From Paracoccaceae bacterium (GTDB taxonomy: Bacteria > Pseudomonadota > Alphaproteobacteria > Rhizobiales > Stappiaceae): 39,403 nt of DNA. Positions 15,178 through 23,978 of the stretch are shown in pieces. Below the pieces are notes generated by a model. The model did not search any database, was not told where the DNA came from, and saw only the letters and a program-made list of their open reading frames with translations. Location of the stretch: the NCBI GenBank assembly GCA_002709505.1, contig PARB01000045.1, positions 85,502-124,904 of the forward strand, written 5' to 3'. Both the position numbers and the translations under genes were made by a program. Position 1 is the stretch's first letter. The number at the start of each line of letters is the position of its first letter.

Positions 15178-16407
15178 ATGACCGGCCCCCTGTCGCACCT
15201 GCGCGTCCTCGATCTGTCCCGCGTTCTCGCCGGCCCCTGGTCGACGCAGACGCTTGCCGACATGGGCGCGGAGGTGATCAAGATCGAGCGCCCCGGCACC
15301 GGCGACGACACCCGCGGCTGGGGCCCCCCTTTCGTGGAGGACGGCCCAGCCGCCGGTGAAAGCGCCTATTTCATGGCGGCAAACCGGGGGAAGAAGTCGG
15401 TCGCCGTCGACATTTCGACCGAAGCCGGCCGAAACCTGCTCGTCGATCTCGCCAGGAAGTCGGACATTCTCGTGGAGAACTACAAGGTCGGCGGCCTGAA
15501 GAAATACGGCCTCGACTATGAAAGCCTCGCCGAGATCAACCCGTCGCTCATCTATTGTTCGATCACCGGTTTCGGCCAGACAGGCCCCTACGCCCAGCGC
15601 GCCGGCTACGACTTCATGATCCAGGGCATGGGCGGCCTCATGTCCGTCACGGGCGAGCGCGACGCGGTGCCCGGCGGCGGCCCGCAGAAGGCGGGCGTGG
15701 CGCTTGCCGACGTGTTGACCGGACTGAATGCCACCATCGCCATCCTGGGCGCGCTGGCCCACCGCGAGCGCAGCGGCGAGGGTCAGCATATCGACATGGC
15801 CCTCTTCGACGTGCAGGTCGCCTCGCTCGCCAACCAGGCGCTCAGCTATCTGGTGTCGGGCACATCGCCCGTGCGCATGGGCAACGCCCACACCGCCATC
15901 GTTCCGTATCAGGCCTTCGAGACCGCGGACGGCCACATCATCCTCGCGGTGGGCAACGACGGCCAGTTCCAGCGTTTCTGCGAGATCGCCGGCCGTCTTG
16001 ACCTTCCCGCCGACCCGCGCTTTGCCCTCAACCGCGACAGGGTCAGGAACCGCGAGGTTCTGGTGCCGGTGATCGCCGAGATCATCAAGACGCGCAGCAC
16101 CCGCGACTGGATCGACGTTCTGGAGGCGGCGGCCGTTCCCTGCGGCCCGATCAACACCATCGCGGAGGTTTTCGAGGAACCGCAGGCCAAGGCCCGCGGA
16201 CTGCTGAACCCGGCCCTGCCCCACGCCAGCGGCGGAACGGTGCCCGGCGTCGCCAGCCCCTTGCGGTTCTCGAAAACGCCGGTCAACGACACCGTCGCTC
16301 CGCCCGTGCTCGGCCAACACACACGGGACGTCCTGTCGGGCGTTCTCGGTCTGGACGACGACGCGATTTCCGCCCTTCTGGCCTCCGGTGCCGTGGAGTG
16401 CATGTGA
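15178..16407 (+). CDS. CaiB/BaiF-family (class III) CoA-transferase
   Basis: The 409-residue protein is of usual length for the family. LRVLDLSRVLAGPWSTQTLAD opens the N-terminal domain, NRGKKSVAVD and NPSLIYCSITGFGQTGPY follow, and the probable catalytic aspartate is D178 in VALADVLTG. Class III enzymes move CoA between carboxylic acids through acyl-aspartyl intermediates at this residue. GGTGAG lies upstream of the ATG at 15178; an in-frame GTG five codons earlier is less likely. It is 122 bases downstream of the FadR-type regulator gene, so probably controlled by it. The substrate pair cannot be read from the sequence; succinate, glutarate or mesaconate-type acids are all possible. Confidence 0.88.
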   Translation: MTGPLSHLRVLDLSRVLAGPWSTQTLADMGAEVIKIERPGTGDDTRGWGPPFVEDGPAAGESAYFMAANRGKKSVAVDISTEAGRNLLVDLARKSDILVENYKVGGLKKYGLDYESLAEINPSLIYCSITGFGQTGPYAQRAGYDFMIQGMGGLMSVTGERDAVPGGGPQKAGVALADVLTGLNATIAILGALAHRERSGEGQHIDMALFDVQVASLANQALSYLVSGTSPVRMGNAHTAIVPYQAFETADGHIILAVGNDGQFQRFCEIAGRLDLPADPRFALNRDRVRNREVLVPVIAEIIKTRSTRDWIDVLEAAAVPCGPINTIAEVFEEPQAKARGLLNPALPHASGGTVPGVASPLRFSKTPVNDTVAPPVLGQHTRDVLSGVLGLDDDAISALLASGAVECM

Positions 16408-16425
16408 CGCTGCGACACGCTGCGG

Positions 16426-16442
16426 TGCAACATTTTTGTGCA
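16426..16442. promoter_or_regulatory. NtrC-binding site candidate upstream of urtA
   Basis: TGCAACATTTTTGTGCA on the plus strand reads TGCACAAAAATGTTGCA on the minus strand. This agrees at 15 of 17 positions with the enterobacterial NtrC consensus TGCACCAAAATGGTGCA. It lies about 120 bases upstream of the sigma-54-like promoter, a usual enhancer distance. Confidence 0.65.
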
Positions 16443-16563
16443 GCGCGCAGTCCTGCCGCTTAATTTTGCAACGCCGGCCGCATGACAGGCTAGCACGCTC
16501 GTTCGTCGGAAAAGCCTTTAGAAAACAATTTCCTCAGCGGAAACTCTCCCTGCATTTTCCGCA

Positions 16564-16579
16564 TGGCACGGTTCTTGAT
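16564..16579 (+). promoter_or_regulatory. Sigma-54-type (-24/-12) promoter of urtA
   Basis: TGGCACGGTTCTTGAT matches TGGCACGnnnnTTGCW except for A in place of C in the -12 GC element. The spacing is exact, and the element ends 52 bases before the urtA ATG. Together with the NtrC-like site it predicts nitrogen-limitation control. Confidence 0.62.
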
Positions 16580-16631
16580 CCTCTTGCTGACGTCTCTTCC
16601 TCCCAGGGAGACGCGACAGAGGGGAAAAACA

Positions 16632-17930
16632 ATGACCGTCAAACACACGAAATCCTTGTCCGGCCTTGCGCTCGCCGCGATGCTCGCCTCCACCGCCTTT
16701 ACCGGCGTTCAGGCCCAGGAAGAGACCATCAAGGTCGGCATCCTGCATTCGCTGTCCGGCACCATGGCGATCTCCGAGACCACGCTCAAGGACGCCATGC
16801 TGATGCTCATCGAGGAGCAAAACAAGAAGGGCGGACTGCTCGGCAAGAAGCTTGAGGCCGTGGTCGTCGATCCGGCGTCCGACTGGCCGCTCTTCGCCGA
16901 AAAGGCCCGCGAGCTGATCGAAGTGAACGGCGTTTCCGCCGTCTTCGGCTGCTGGACGTCGGTGTCGCGCAAGTCCGTCCTGCCCGTCTTCGAGGAGCTG
17001 AACAGCCTGCTGTTCTATCCGGTCCAATACGAGGGCGAGGAAAGCCAGCGCAACGTCTTCTACACGGGTGCGGCACCCAACCAGCAGGCCATTCCCGCCG
17101 TCGACTACCTGATGAACGAGGAAGGCGTCGAGCGCTGGGTGCTGGCCGGCACCGATTACGTCTATCCACGCACCACCAACAAGATCCTCGAGGCCTACCT
17201 TAAGTCCAAGGGCGTCGCGGATGAGGACATCATGATCAACTACACGCCGTTCGGACATTCCGACTGGCAGACGATCGTGTCCGACATCAAGACCTTCGGC
17301 TCCGCCGGCAAGAAGACCGCGGTGGTCTCCACCATCAACGGCGACGCGAACGTTCCCTTCTACAAGGAACTAGGCAACGCCGGCATCAAGGCGGAAGACA
17401 TTCCCGTCGTCGCCTTCTCGGTCGGCGAGGAGGAGCTTGCCGGCCTCGACACCGGTCCGCTCGTCGGCCATCTGGCCGCGTGGAACTATTTCCAGTCCAT
17501 CGACACCGAGGTCAACGCCGAGTTCATCGACGCCTGGCATGCCTATATCGGCGACGACACGCGCGTGACCAACGATCCGATGGAAGCGCATTTCATCGGC
17601 TTCAACATGTGGGTCAAGGCGGTCGAGAAGGCCGGCACCACGGACCCCGACGCGGTGATCGATTCCATCATCGGCGTGACGGTGCCCAACCTCACCGGCG
17701 GATATTCCGCGATGATGCCGAACCACCACATCACCAAGCCCGTGCTGATCGGCGAGATCCAGGACGACGGCCAGTTCGAGACCGTGTGGGAGACCTCCGG
17801 CCTCGTCGTCGGTGATGCCTGGTCGGATTATCTGGAAGGCTCCAAGGACCTGATCGCCGACTGGCGCGCGCCCCTGTCCTGCGGAAACTTCAACACCGCC
17901 ACCGGAAAATGCGGCGGCTCGGGTAGCTAA
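16632..17930 (+). CDS. urtA: Urea ABC transporter, periplasmic substrate-binding protein
   Basis: The 432-residue protein has a Sec signal peptide ending at about VQA/QEE (residue 28) and a type I periplasmic binding fold. Family features include KVGILHSLSGTMAISE, AVFGCWTSVSRKSVLPVFEE, LLFYPVQYEGEE, TGAAPNQQ and GGYSAMMPNHH, and the C-terminal CGNFNTATGKCGG typical of UrtA. It binds urea (and often short amides) for the UrtBCDE transporter. GAGGGG lies seven bases before the ATG at 16632. It is the first gene of a complete five-gene operon preceded by nitrogen-type regulatory elements. No urease genes follow in the window. Confidence 0.96.
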   Translation: MTVKHTKSLSGLALAAMLASTAFTGVQAQEETIKVGILHSLSGTMAISETTLKDAMLMLIEEQNKKGGLLGKKLEAVVVDPASDWPLFAEKARELIEVNGVSAVFGCWTSVSRKSVLPVFEELNSLLFYPVQYEGEESQRNVFYTGAAPNQQAIPAVDYLMNEEGVERWVLAGTDYVYPRTTNKILEAYLKSKGVADEDIMINYTPFGHSDWQTIVSDIKTFGSAGKKTAVVSTINGDANVPFYKELGNAGIKAEDIPVVAFSVGEEELAGLDTGPLVGHLAAWNYFQSIDTEVNAEFIDAWHAYIGDDTRVTNDPMEAHFIGFNMWVKAVEKAGTTDPDAVIDSIIGVTVPNLTGGYSAMMPNHHITKPVLIGEIQDDGQFETVWETSGLVVGDAWSDYLEGSKDLIADWRAPLSCGNFNTATGKCGGSGS

Positions 17931-17955
17931 GCCCGGCCTTCGCATCCAGAGGGGA

Positions 17956-17982
17956 GGGAGGCGGGCAATGCACCCGCCTCCC
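17956..17982 (+). terminator. Hairpin between urtA and urtB
   Basis: GGGAGGCGGG and CCCGCCTCCC form a perfect 10-bp stem with a 7-base loop, 25 bases after the urtA stop. It has no U-run, so partial termination or 3'-end protection of the urtA message is more likely than full termination. This would raise binding protein over permease. Confidence 0.6.
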
Positions 17983-18103
17983 CCATCCCCGTCGCCGGAC
18001 CGCAAGCCTTGGGGCCTCCGCCCTTGCGCGGTCCCACGTATCGCGACCGGCGCGTCATCCCGCGCCCGTCCCTTGACCTTCCCACCCCGGGGTCCTGCCG
18101 ATC

Positions 18104-19756
18104 ATGCCGATTAGCCCGCGACGCCACCTTGCCGCCCTGAGAGCTCTCGCCGCCTTGCTGGCGCTCGCGCTGCTGTGCGCCGTCTTTGCCGGCACGGTCC
18201 AGGCCCAATCCGCCGACGACGACCTGCGGGCGCGACTGAACGCGCTCGCCTCCGGCGGTTTCGACGAGACCCAGCGCCAGATCGACGCGATCGCCGCAAC
18301 GGGCGATCCGCGCGCGGCTCCCGCACTGGAAGCCCTGTCGGAGGGCGACCTCTATTTCCGGCAATCGGACAGCGCGGTTTTCATCGTGCGCACCGAGGGC
18401 TCCGGCTACGCGCTTCAGGATCCGCTGACACTGGAAGGCGTCGGCACGGCCGGACGGCGCGAGGTCAAGAAGATCCGCGTCAACAACCGCCTGCGTCGGG
18501 TGATCCGTACCGCGCTCGGCACGCTGACTCTGCGCGCGCCCGACCCGGCCGCGCGCATCGAGGCCGCCGACGCCATCTTCAAGGCGCAGGATGTCGACAG
18601 CATCGAGCCGCTGGACGCCGCCCTTGCCGCCGAGACCGATACGGATGTGGCGCGGCACATGCGCGAAGCCCGCGCCGCCGCGGTGCTTGCCTCCGGCCGT
18701 CCGACGCAAGACAAGCTCGAGGCAATCGCCACCATTGCCGCGCGCGGCGACCGCGATGCCCGCTCCCTGCTGACCGGCATTTCCAACGGCCCCGACACCG
18801 CCCTGCATGACGCGGCCAATGCGGCGATCGCCAAGGTGGAACGCGTACAGGGCCTGTGGGACACGGCCAGAAACATCTGGTTCGGCCTGTCGCTCGGCTC
18901 CGTGCTGCTGCTCGCCGCCATCGGCCTTGCGATCACCTTCGGCGTGATGGGCGTGATCAACATGGCGCATGGCGAGATGGTCATGCTCGGCGCCTATACG
19001 ACCTTCGTCGTCCAGAGCCTGTTTCGCACGGCCGCACCCGAATATTTCGACTATTCGCTGATCGTGGCGCTGCCGGCGGCTTTCCTCGTCGCCGGGCTCG
19101 TCGGGATCGCCATCGAGCGCGGCATCATCCGCTTCCTGCACGACCGTCCGCTGGAAACCCTGCTGGCGACCTGGGGCGTCTCGCTGATCCTGCAACAAAG
19201 CGTGCGCACGATCTTCGGACCGACCAACCAGGAGGTCGGCAATCCTTCCTTCATGTCCGGCGCCTTCGAGATCGGCCAGCTCACCATCACCTATAACCGG
19301 CTGTGGATCGTTGTCTTTGCGCTTGTCGTCTTCACCGTTTTGCTGGTGGCGATGAAGGCGACCCGCTTCGGCCTCTATGTGCGCGCGGTCACCCAGAACC
19401 GGCGCATGTCCGCCTCCATGGGCATCCGCACCCCGCTGGTCGACGCGCTCACCTTCGGCCTCGGCTCGGGGATCGCCGGGATCGCCGGCGTGGCGCTCTC
19501 CCAGATCGACAACGTTTCGCCCAACCTCGGCCAGTCCTACATCATCGACAGTTTCATGGTCGTCGTCTTCGGCGGGGTCGGAAACCTCTGGGGCACGCTG
19601 CTCGGCGCCTTCACGCTCGGGATCGCCAACAAGTTCCTGGAACCCTTCGCCGGCGCGGTTCTGGCCAAGATCCTGGTGCTCGTCTTCATCATCCTCTTCA
19701 TCCAGAAGCGCCCGCGCGGCCTCTTCGCGCTCAAGGGCCGGGCGGTGGACGCATGA
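18104..19756 (+). CDS. urtB: Urea ABC transporter, permease UrtB
   Basis: The 550-residue protein has a cleavable-looking signal (ending VQAQS, about residue 36) and a UrtB-specific extracytoplasmic helical-repeat domain of about 230 residues. A LivH-type permease domain follows from about residue 255 (GLAITFGVMGVINMAHGEM, AIERGIIRFLHDRPLETLLATWGVSLILQQ, VVFGGVGNLWGTLLGA). The long N-terminal domain separates UrtB from amino-acid LivH proteins. It forms the membrane channel with UrtC. It starts 173 bases after urtA across a stem-loop; the ribosome site before the ATG at 18104 is weak, so a slightly later start is possible. Confidence 0.95.
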   Translation: MPISPRRHLAALRALAALLALALLCAVFAGTVQAQSADDDLRARLNALASGGFDETQRQIDAIAATGDPRAAPALEALSEGDLYFRQSDSAVFIVRTEGSGYALQDPLTLEGVGTAGRREVKKIRVNNRLRRVIRTALGTLTLRAPDPAARIEAADAIFKAQDVDSIEPLDAALAAETDTDVARHMREARAAAVLASGRPTQDKLEAIATIAARGDRDARSLLTGISNGPDTALHDAANAAIAKVERVQGLWDTARNIWFGLSLGSVLLLAAIGLAITFGVMGVINMAHGEMVMLGAYTTFVVQSLFRTAAPEYFDYSLIVALPAAFLVAGLVGIAIERGIIRFLHDRPLETLLATWGVSLILQQSVRTIFGPTNQEVGNPSFMSGAFEIGQLTITYNRLWIVVFALVVFTVLLVAMKATRFGLYVRAVTQNRRMSASMGIRTPLVDALTFGLGSGIAGIAGVALSQIDNVSPNLGQSYIIDSFMVVVFGGVGNLWGTLLGAFTLGIANKFLEPFAGAVLAKILVLVFIILFIQKRPRGLFALKGRAVDA

Positions 19757-19784
19757 GCCCTACCGCCAACGGGAGGACCTCGTC

Positions 19785-20966
19785 ATGACGTTCCGCTTTC
19801 TCTCCGGCGGCCTGACCGGCGGGCGCATCGTCATGCTGGCGCTGCTCGTCGCCGCCGCGATCCTCGTACCGGTGCTGAACCTTGCCTTGCCCGAAAGCCA
19901 CCCGCTGCATGTGCCGACCTATGCCGTCACGCTGATGGGCAAGTATCTCACCTATGCGCTGCTGGCGCTGGCGCTCGATCTGGTGTGGGGCTATTGCGGC
20001 ATTCTCTCGCTCGGCCATGCCGCCTTCTTCGCGCTCGGCGGCTATGCCATGGGCATGTATCTGATGCGCCAGATCGGCACGCGCGGCGTCTATGGCGATC
20101 CGGTCCTGCCGGATTTCATGGTCTTTCTCAACTGGCAGGAGCTGCCCTGGTACTGGTACGGCTTCGACGTCTTTCCCTTCGCCATGCTGATCGCGCTGGC
20201 GGCACCTGGCCTGCTTGCCTTCGTCTTCGGCTGGTTCGCCTTCCGCTCGCGGGTGACCGGCGTCTATCTCTCCATCATCACCCAGGCGATGACCTATGCG
20301 CTGCTGCTCGCCTTCTTCCGCAATGACATGGGCTTTGGCGGCAACAACGGCCTGACCGATTTCAAGGACATTCTCGGCTTCGACATCCAGTCGGACGCCA
20401 CCCGCGCCGGGCTTTTCGCGGCCTCCGCGCTGGCGCTCGCGGGCGGACTGGTGATCGCGGTGGCCATCACCGCCTCCAAGCTCGGCAAGGTGCTGATCGC
20501 CGTGCGCGACGCGGAAAGCCGCACCCGGTTTCTCGGCTATCGGGTCGAGCACTACAAGCTCTTCGTCTGGACGGTGTCGGCGATGATGGCAGGCCTTGCC
20601 GGCGCGCTCTACGTGCCGCAGGTCGGGATCATCAATCCGGGCGAGTTCGCCCCCGCCAACTCGATCGAAGCCGTGATCTGGGTCGCCGTCGGCGGGCGCG
20701 GCACGCTCGTCGGTCCGATCATCGGCGCGGTTCTCGTCAATTTCGCCAAGAGCTGGTTCACCGCCGCCCTGCCGGAGTTCTGGCTGTTCGCGCTTGGCGG
20801 GCTCTTTGTCTTCGTCACGCTGTTCCTGCCGACCGGCATCGTCGGGCTCGCAAAATCGGCCGCGCAGCGCCTGCGCCGCCTGCGGGAGCCGCAGACGCCC
20901 GGCCGCGAAACGAAGACGCCCAGCGAGATGGCGGCAGCCCGCCCAAGCGAACAGGCGGCGGAGTAA
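19785..20966 (+). CDS. urtC: Urea ABC transporter, permease UrtC
   Basis: The 393-residue LivM-type permease has GMYLMRQIGTRGVYGDPVLPDFMVFLNW, the insert typical of UrtC, then FRSRVTGVYLSIITQAMTYA, GFGGNNGLTDFKDILGF and VGGRGTLVGPIIGA. Eight to ten hydrophobic segments are visible, and a charged proline-rich tail follows the last one. GGGAGGA lies nine bases before the ATG at 19785, which decides this start over longer in-frame extensions into urtB. It is 28 bases from urtB and four bases before urtD, so co-transcribed. Confidence 0.95.
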   Translation: MTFRFLSGGLTGGRIVMLALLVAAAILVPVLNLALPESHPLHVPTYAVTLMGKYLTYALLALALDLVWGYCGILSLGHAAFFALGGYAMGMYLMRQIGTRGVYGDPVLPDFMVFLNWQELPWYWYGFDVFPFAMLIALAAPGLLAFVFGWFAFRSRVTGVYLSIITQAMTYALLLAFFRNDMGFGGNNGLTDFKDILGFDIQSDATRAGLFAASALALAGGLVIAVAITASKLGKVLIAVRDAESRTRFLGYRVEHYKLFVWTVSAMMAGLAGALYVPQVGIINPGEFAPANSIEAVIWVAVGGRGTLVGPIIGAVLVNFAKSWFTAALPEFWLFALGGLFVFVTLFLPTGIVGLAKSAAQRLRRLREPQTPGRETKTPSEMAAARPSEQAAE

Positions 20967-20970
20967 CCCC

Positions 20971-21717
20971 ATGGCAAAAGCGGAAAACCTTCTCTATCTC
21001 GACGGCGTCAGCGTTTCCTTCGATGGCTTCAAGGCGCTGAACAACCTGTCGTTCCTGGTCGGCCGCAACGAGATGCGGGCAATCATCGGGCCGAATGGCG
21101 CCGGCAAGACCACGATGATGGATGTCATCACCGGCAAGACGCGGCCCGACGAGGGAACGCTGCGCTTCGACGGCAGGATCGACCTCACCGCCCATGACGA
21201 GGCGGAAATCGCCGGTTTCGGCATCGGGCGTAAGTTCCAGAAGCCCACCGTCTTCGAGAATCAAAGCGTGCGCGACAATCTGAAACTGGCGTTGAAAGCG
21301 CCGCGCGGCCCCTTCGCCACGCTGTTTCACCGCGACGACGAGGCCCAGCGCACCCGGATCGACGAATTGCTTGCAACGATCAGGCTTCGCGACCGCGAGA
21401 CCGATCTGGCCGGCGACCTGAGCCACGGCCAGAAGCAGTGGCTCGAGATCGGCATGCTGCTCGCGCAGGATCCGGAACTGCTCCTGATCGACGAACCGGC
21501 CGCCGGCATGACAGACGCGGAGACGGCGGCGACCGCCGACCTGCTGCGCGAGATCGCCAGGACCCATTCCGTCGTCGTGGTGGAACACGACATGACCTTC
21601 GTGCGCGCGCTTGGCGTGAAAGTCACCGTCCTGCACGAGGGCTCGGTTCTGGCCGAAGGCTCGCTTGATCACGTCTCCAGCGACCAGAAGGTCATCGATG
21701 TCTATCTCGGACGCTGA
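20971..21717 (+). CDS. urtD: Urea ABC transporter, ATP-binding protein UrtD
   Basis: The 248-residue ABC ATPase of the LivG branch has Walker A GPNGAGKTTMMDVITG, a Q-loop in GRKFQKPTVFEN, the ABC signature in a variant form DLSHGQKQWLEIGMLL (SHGQ in place of SGGQ, usual for UrtD), Walker B LLLIDEPAAGM, and the switch His in VVVEHDMTFV. It energises UrtBC together with UrtE. The ATG at 20971 is four bases after the urtC stop, and longer in-frame versions would read through urtC in another frame. Confidence 0.95.
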   Translation: MAKAENLLYLDGVSVSFDGFKALNNLSFLVGRNEMRAIIGPNGAGKTTMMDVITGKTRPDEGTLRFDGRIDLTAHDEAEIAGFGIGRKFQKPTVFENQSVRDNLKLALKAPRGPFATLFHRDDEAQRTRIDELLATIRLRDRETDLAGDLSHGQKQWLEIGMLLAQDPELLLIDEPAAGMTDAETAATADLLREIARTHSVVVVEHDMTFVRALGVKVTVLHEGSVLAEGSLDHVSSDQKVIDVYLGR

Positions 21718-21741
21718 CGTTTCCCCGGAAGGTCCCGCCTC

Positions 21742-22437
21742 ATGCTGACCGTCGACGCAATCGATCTCCACTATGGCGCGGCTCAAGCGCTGAAACAGGT
21801 GAGCCTCACCGCAAAGACCGGCGAGATCACCTGTGTGATGGGCCGCAATGGCGTCGGCAAGACCTCGACGCTGCGCGCCATCGCCGGCCAGCATCCGGTC
21901 AGCCGCGGTTCGATCCATTGGGAAGGCACCGATATCACCCGCCTGTCGGCGTTCCAGCGCGCCAGACGCGGCATTTCCATCGTACCGCAGGGGCGCGACA
22001 TCTTTCCGCTTCTGAGCGTGAAGGAAAATCTGGAGACCGGCTTTGCGCCGCTGCCCCGCAAGGACCGCTTCGTGCCCGACACGGTCTTCGAGCTCTTCCC
22101 GGTCCTGAAGGACATGCTGTCGCGGCGCGGCGGTGATCTTTCGGGCGGACAACAGCAGCAGCTTGCCATCGGACGGGCCATCGTCATGCGGCCGCGCCTG
22201 CTGATCCTGGACGAGCCGACGGAAGGGATCCAGCCCTCGATCATCAAGGACATCGGTCGCGCCATCGCCTTCCTGCGCGAAAGCGGCGACATGGCAATCG
22301 TGCTCGTCGAACAATATTTCGAGTTCGCCCGCGACCTTGCCGACAGCTTCGCCGTGATGGATCGCGGCGAGGTCGTGCTCGCCGGCGCACGAGATACGCT
22401 CGACGAACAGGAGGTCCGCGCCCATCTCACCGTATGA
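21742..22437 (+). CDS. urtE: Urea ABC transporter, ATP-binding protein UrtE
   Basis: The 231-residue LivF-type ABC ATPase has Walker A MGRNGVGKTSTLRAIAG, Q-loop ISIVPQGRDIFPLLSV, signature LSGGQQQQLAIGRAI, Walker B LLILDEPTEGIQPSI and VLVEQYFEFA. The phrase EPTEGIQPSIIKDI is characteristic of UrtE. It lies 24 bases after urtD with GGAAGG upstream, and closes the operon; a GC-rich inverted repeat follows before the convergent dehydrogenase gene. Confidence 0.95.
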   Translation: MLTVDAIDLHYGAAQALKQVSLTAKTGEITCVMGRNGVGKTSTLRAIAGQHPVSRGSIHWEGTDITRLSAFQRARRGISIVPQGRDIFPLLSVKENLETGFAPLPRKDRFVPDTVFELFPVLKDMLSRRGGDLSGGQQQQLAIGRAIVMRPRLLILDEPTEGIQPSIIKDIGRAIAFLRESGDMAIVLVEQYFEFARDLADSFAVMDRGEVVLAGARDTLDEQEVRAHLTV

Positions 22438-22444
22438 GGCGTCC

Positions 22445-22476
22445 CCCGCGCGGTGTATTGGGCCCGAGGGCGCGGG
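22445..22476. terminator. Inverted repeat between convergent urtE and SDR genes
   Basis: CCCGCGC and GCGCGGG form a 7-bp stem with an 18-base loop in the 39-base gap between two converging genes. It may serve both directions; there is no U-run, and the loop is long, so this is tentative. Confidence 0.4.
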
Positions 22477-23235
22477 TCAGCCGCGCCCGATATAGGGCAT
22501 GGTCGTCGCCATAACCGTCATGAACTGCACGTTGGCCTCGAGCGGCAGGCCCGCCATATGGAGCACGGAGCTTGCCACATGAGCTGCGTCCATGACAGGT
22601 TCCGCGCGCACCGAGCCGTCCGGCTGAGGCACGCCCTGCGGCATCTTGGCGGTCATGTCGGAGGCGGCATTGCCGATGTCGATCTGCCCGCAGGCGATGT
22701 TGCAGGCCCGTCCGTCGAGCGAGATCGAGCGCGTCAGCCCGGTGATCGCATGTTTTGAAGCGGTGTAGGCAACGGACCCCGGACGCGGCACATGGGCGGA
22801 AATCGAACCGTTGTTGATGATCCGTCCGCCCTGCGGGTCCTGCCCGCGCATCTGGATGAAAGCAGCGCGGGCGACCAGAAACGCACCGTCGACATTGACC
22901 GACATCACCTTGCGCCAGTCGGCAAAAGAGAGATCCCCGATCGGCGTGCCGAGCACCGAAGTGCCGGCATTGTTGAAGACGACATCAAGCCGACCGAAGC
23001 GCTCCTTGATCGCATCGAACAGCGCATCGACGGCCTGCGGATCGCTGACGTCGCAGGGCACGCACAGCGCCGCATCCCGGTCGACGCCGGCCTCCGTGAC
23101 CGCGCTGTCGAGAAGCTCGGCGCGCCGGCCGGCGAGCACCACCCGGTATCCCGCCCGCATGAAGGCAATCGCACAGGCGCGCCCGACCCCCGCCATTGCC
23201 CCCGTCACAAGCGCCACGTCGCCCTGCCCCGCCAT
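22477..23235 (-). CDS. Short-chain dehydrogenase/reductase of unknown substrate
   Basis: The 252-residue classical SDR has cofactor motif TGAMAGVG at 11-18, VVFNNAG, catalytic serine in NNGSISAH and Tyr/Lys in YTASK. The C-terminus ends with [14 protein letters not shown], a tail I associate with a common group of bacterial 3-oxoacyl-ACP reductase-like SDRs. GGGAGG six bases before the ATG at 23235 decides that start over a TTG one codon earlier. It stands alone, convergent with urtE, and shows no link to urea. The substrate cannot be assigned. Confidence 0.87.
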   Translation of the reverse strand: MAGQGDVALVTGAMAGVGRACAIAFMRAGYRVVLAGRRAELLDSAVTEAGVDRDAALCVPCDVSDPQAVDALFDAIKERFGRLDVVFNNAGTSVLGTPIGDLSFADWRKVMSVNVDGAFLVARAAFIQMRGQDPQGGRIINNGSISAHVPRPGSVAYTASKHAITGLTRSISLDGRACNIACGQIDIGNAASDMTAKMPQGVPQPDGSVRAEPVMDAAHVASSVLHMAGLPLEANVQFMTVMATTMPYIGRG

Positions 23236-23340
23236 CAATGACCTCCCGATTCTGGATTATCCGGATGTCACAATGCGCGAGGGCGATCCGTCAAGGCAAG
23301 CCCGCAAAGGCTTGCCGGTCAGCGGTCAAGGATCGGAAGG

Positions 23341-23739
23341 TCAGACGAAGTTGCGGGCCACCATGTAGCCTGCCCAGGCGGAGACGCCGGTGACGAAGGT
23401 GCCCCAGGTCACGTCTACGAGGGTCACGACCACCGGCCAGTCGCGCAGCGTCGCCAGATTGGTGAAATCATAGGTGGCATAGGCGAAGAAGCCGAAGAGC
23501 AACCCGTAGATCAGCGCATCCTGCCAATTGCCCGACTTGAGCGCCGGACTGACCGCGAAAATCACGATGCCGACGACATAGACGGTGTAAAACGCCCCCG
23601 CGACGGCGAAATTTACCTCGTCGGCCATCAGCGCCCCGACGCGATCCCGGTAGAAGGATCCGGCGATGCGCGTCAGCCACACATAATCGATGGCAAAAAA
23701 GACGACCGCAGTCGCAAGATAGGCAATCGCGTAGGACAT
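23341..23739 (-). CDS. DUF2177 family small membrane protein
   Basis: The 132-residue protein has four hydrophobic segments. FFAIDYVWLTRIAGSFY, GAFYTVYVVGIVIFAV, YGLLFGFFAYATYDFTNLATL and VDVTWGTFVTGVSAW are the conserved DUF2177 blocks. The conserved acidic residues in the first, third and fourth segments (IDYVW, TYDFTN, VDVTW) suggest transport or metal/proton binding within the membrane, but no function is established to my knowledge. It is transcribed away from bfr across a 239-base intergenic region. Confidence 0.85.
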   Translation of the reverse strand: MSYAIAYLATAVVFFAIDYVWLTRIAGSFYRDRVGALMADEVNFAVAGAFYTVYVVGIVIFAVSPALKSGNWQDALIYGLLFGFFAYATYDFTNLATLRDWPVVVTLVDVTWGTFVTGVSAWAGYMVARNFV

Positions 23740-23900
23740 GTTTCAAACCCTTGTCAGTGTCATACACGTTAGACGCAACGGGATAGCGATCGGTTCACCT
23801 TCAGGCGCGGACAGGGGCGACAACAAGCGACCAATCGCCTCAGTCGGCGCCGATACCGGGGAAGCAGGCGACAAAGCCGCCGCGTCCCCCTTCACAAGAC

Positions 23901-23917
23901 TTTGGAATGATTCTAAT
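23901..23917. promoter_or_regulatory. Irr-type iron control element upstream of bfr
   Basis: TTTGGAATGATTCTAAT closely matches the alphaproteobacterial Irr box (TTTAGAAnnnTTCTAAA), with the core dyad TTnGAA-N3-TTCnAA intact. It lies 61 bases before the bfr ATG, where Irr would repress storage under low iron. Confidence 0.65.
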
Positions 23918-23978
23918 TTGAGAAATGTGTTCGCGCATCGCCACCGATGCCGTCGGACCGCAAACGCAGGAGATTTTT

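Noticed and set aside
11579..16407. A DMSP-degradation locus
   Set aside because: AcuI and a CoA-transferase are present, but the transferase is a single-domain 409-residue protein, not the double-length DddD, and no dmd genes are seen.
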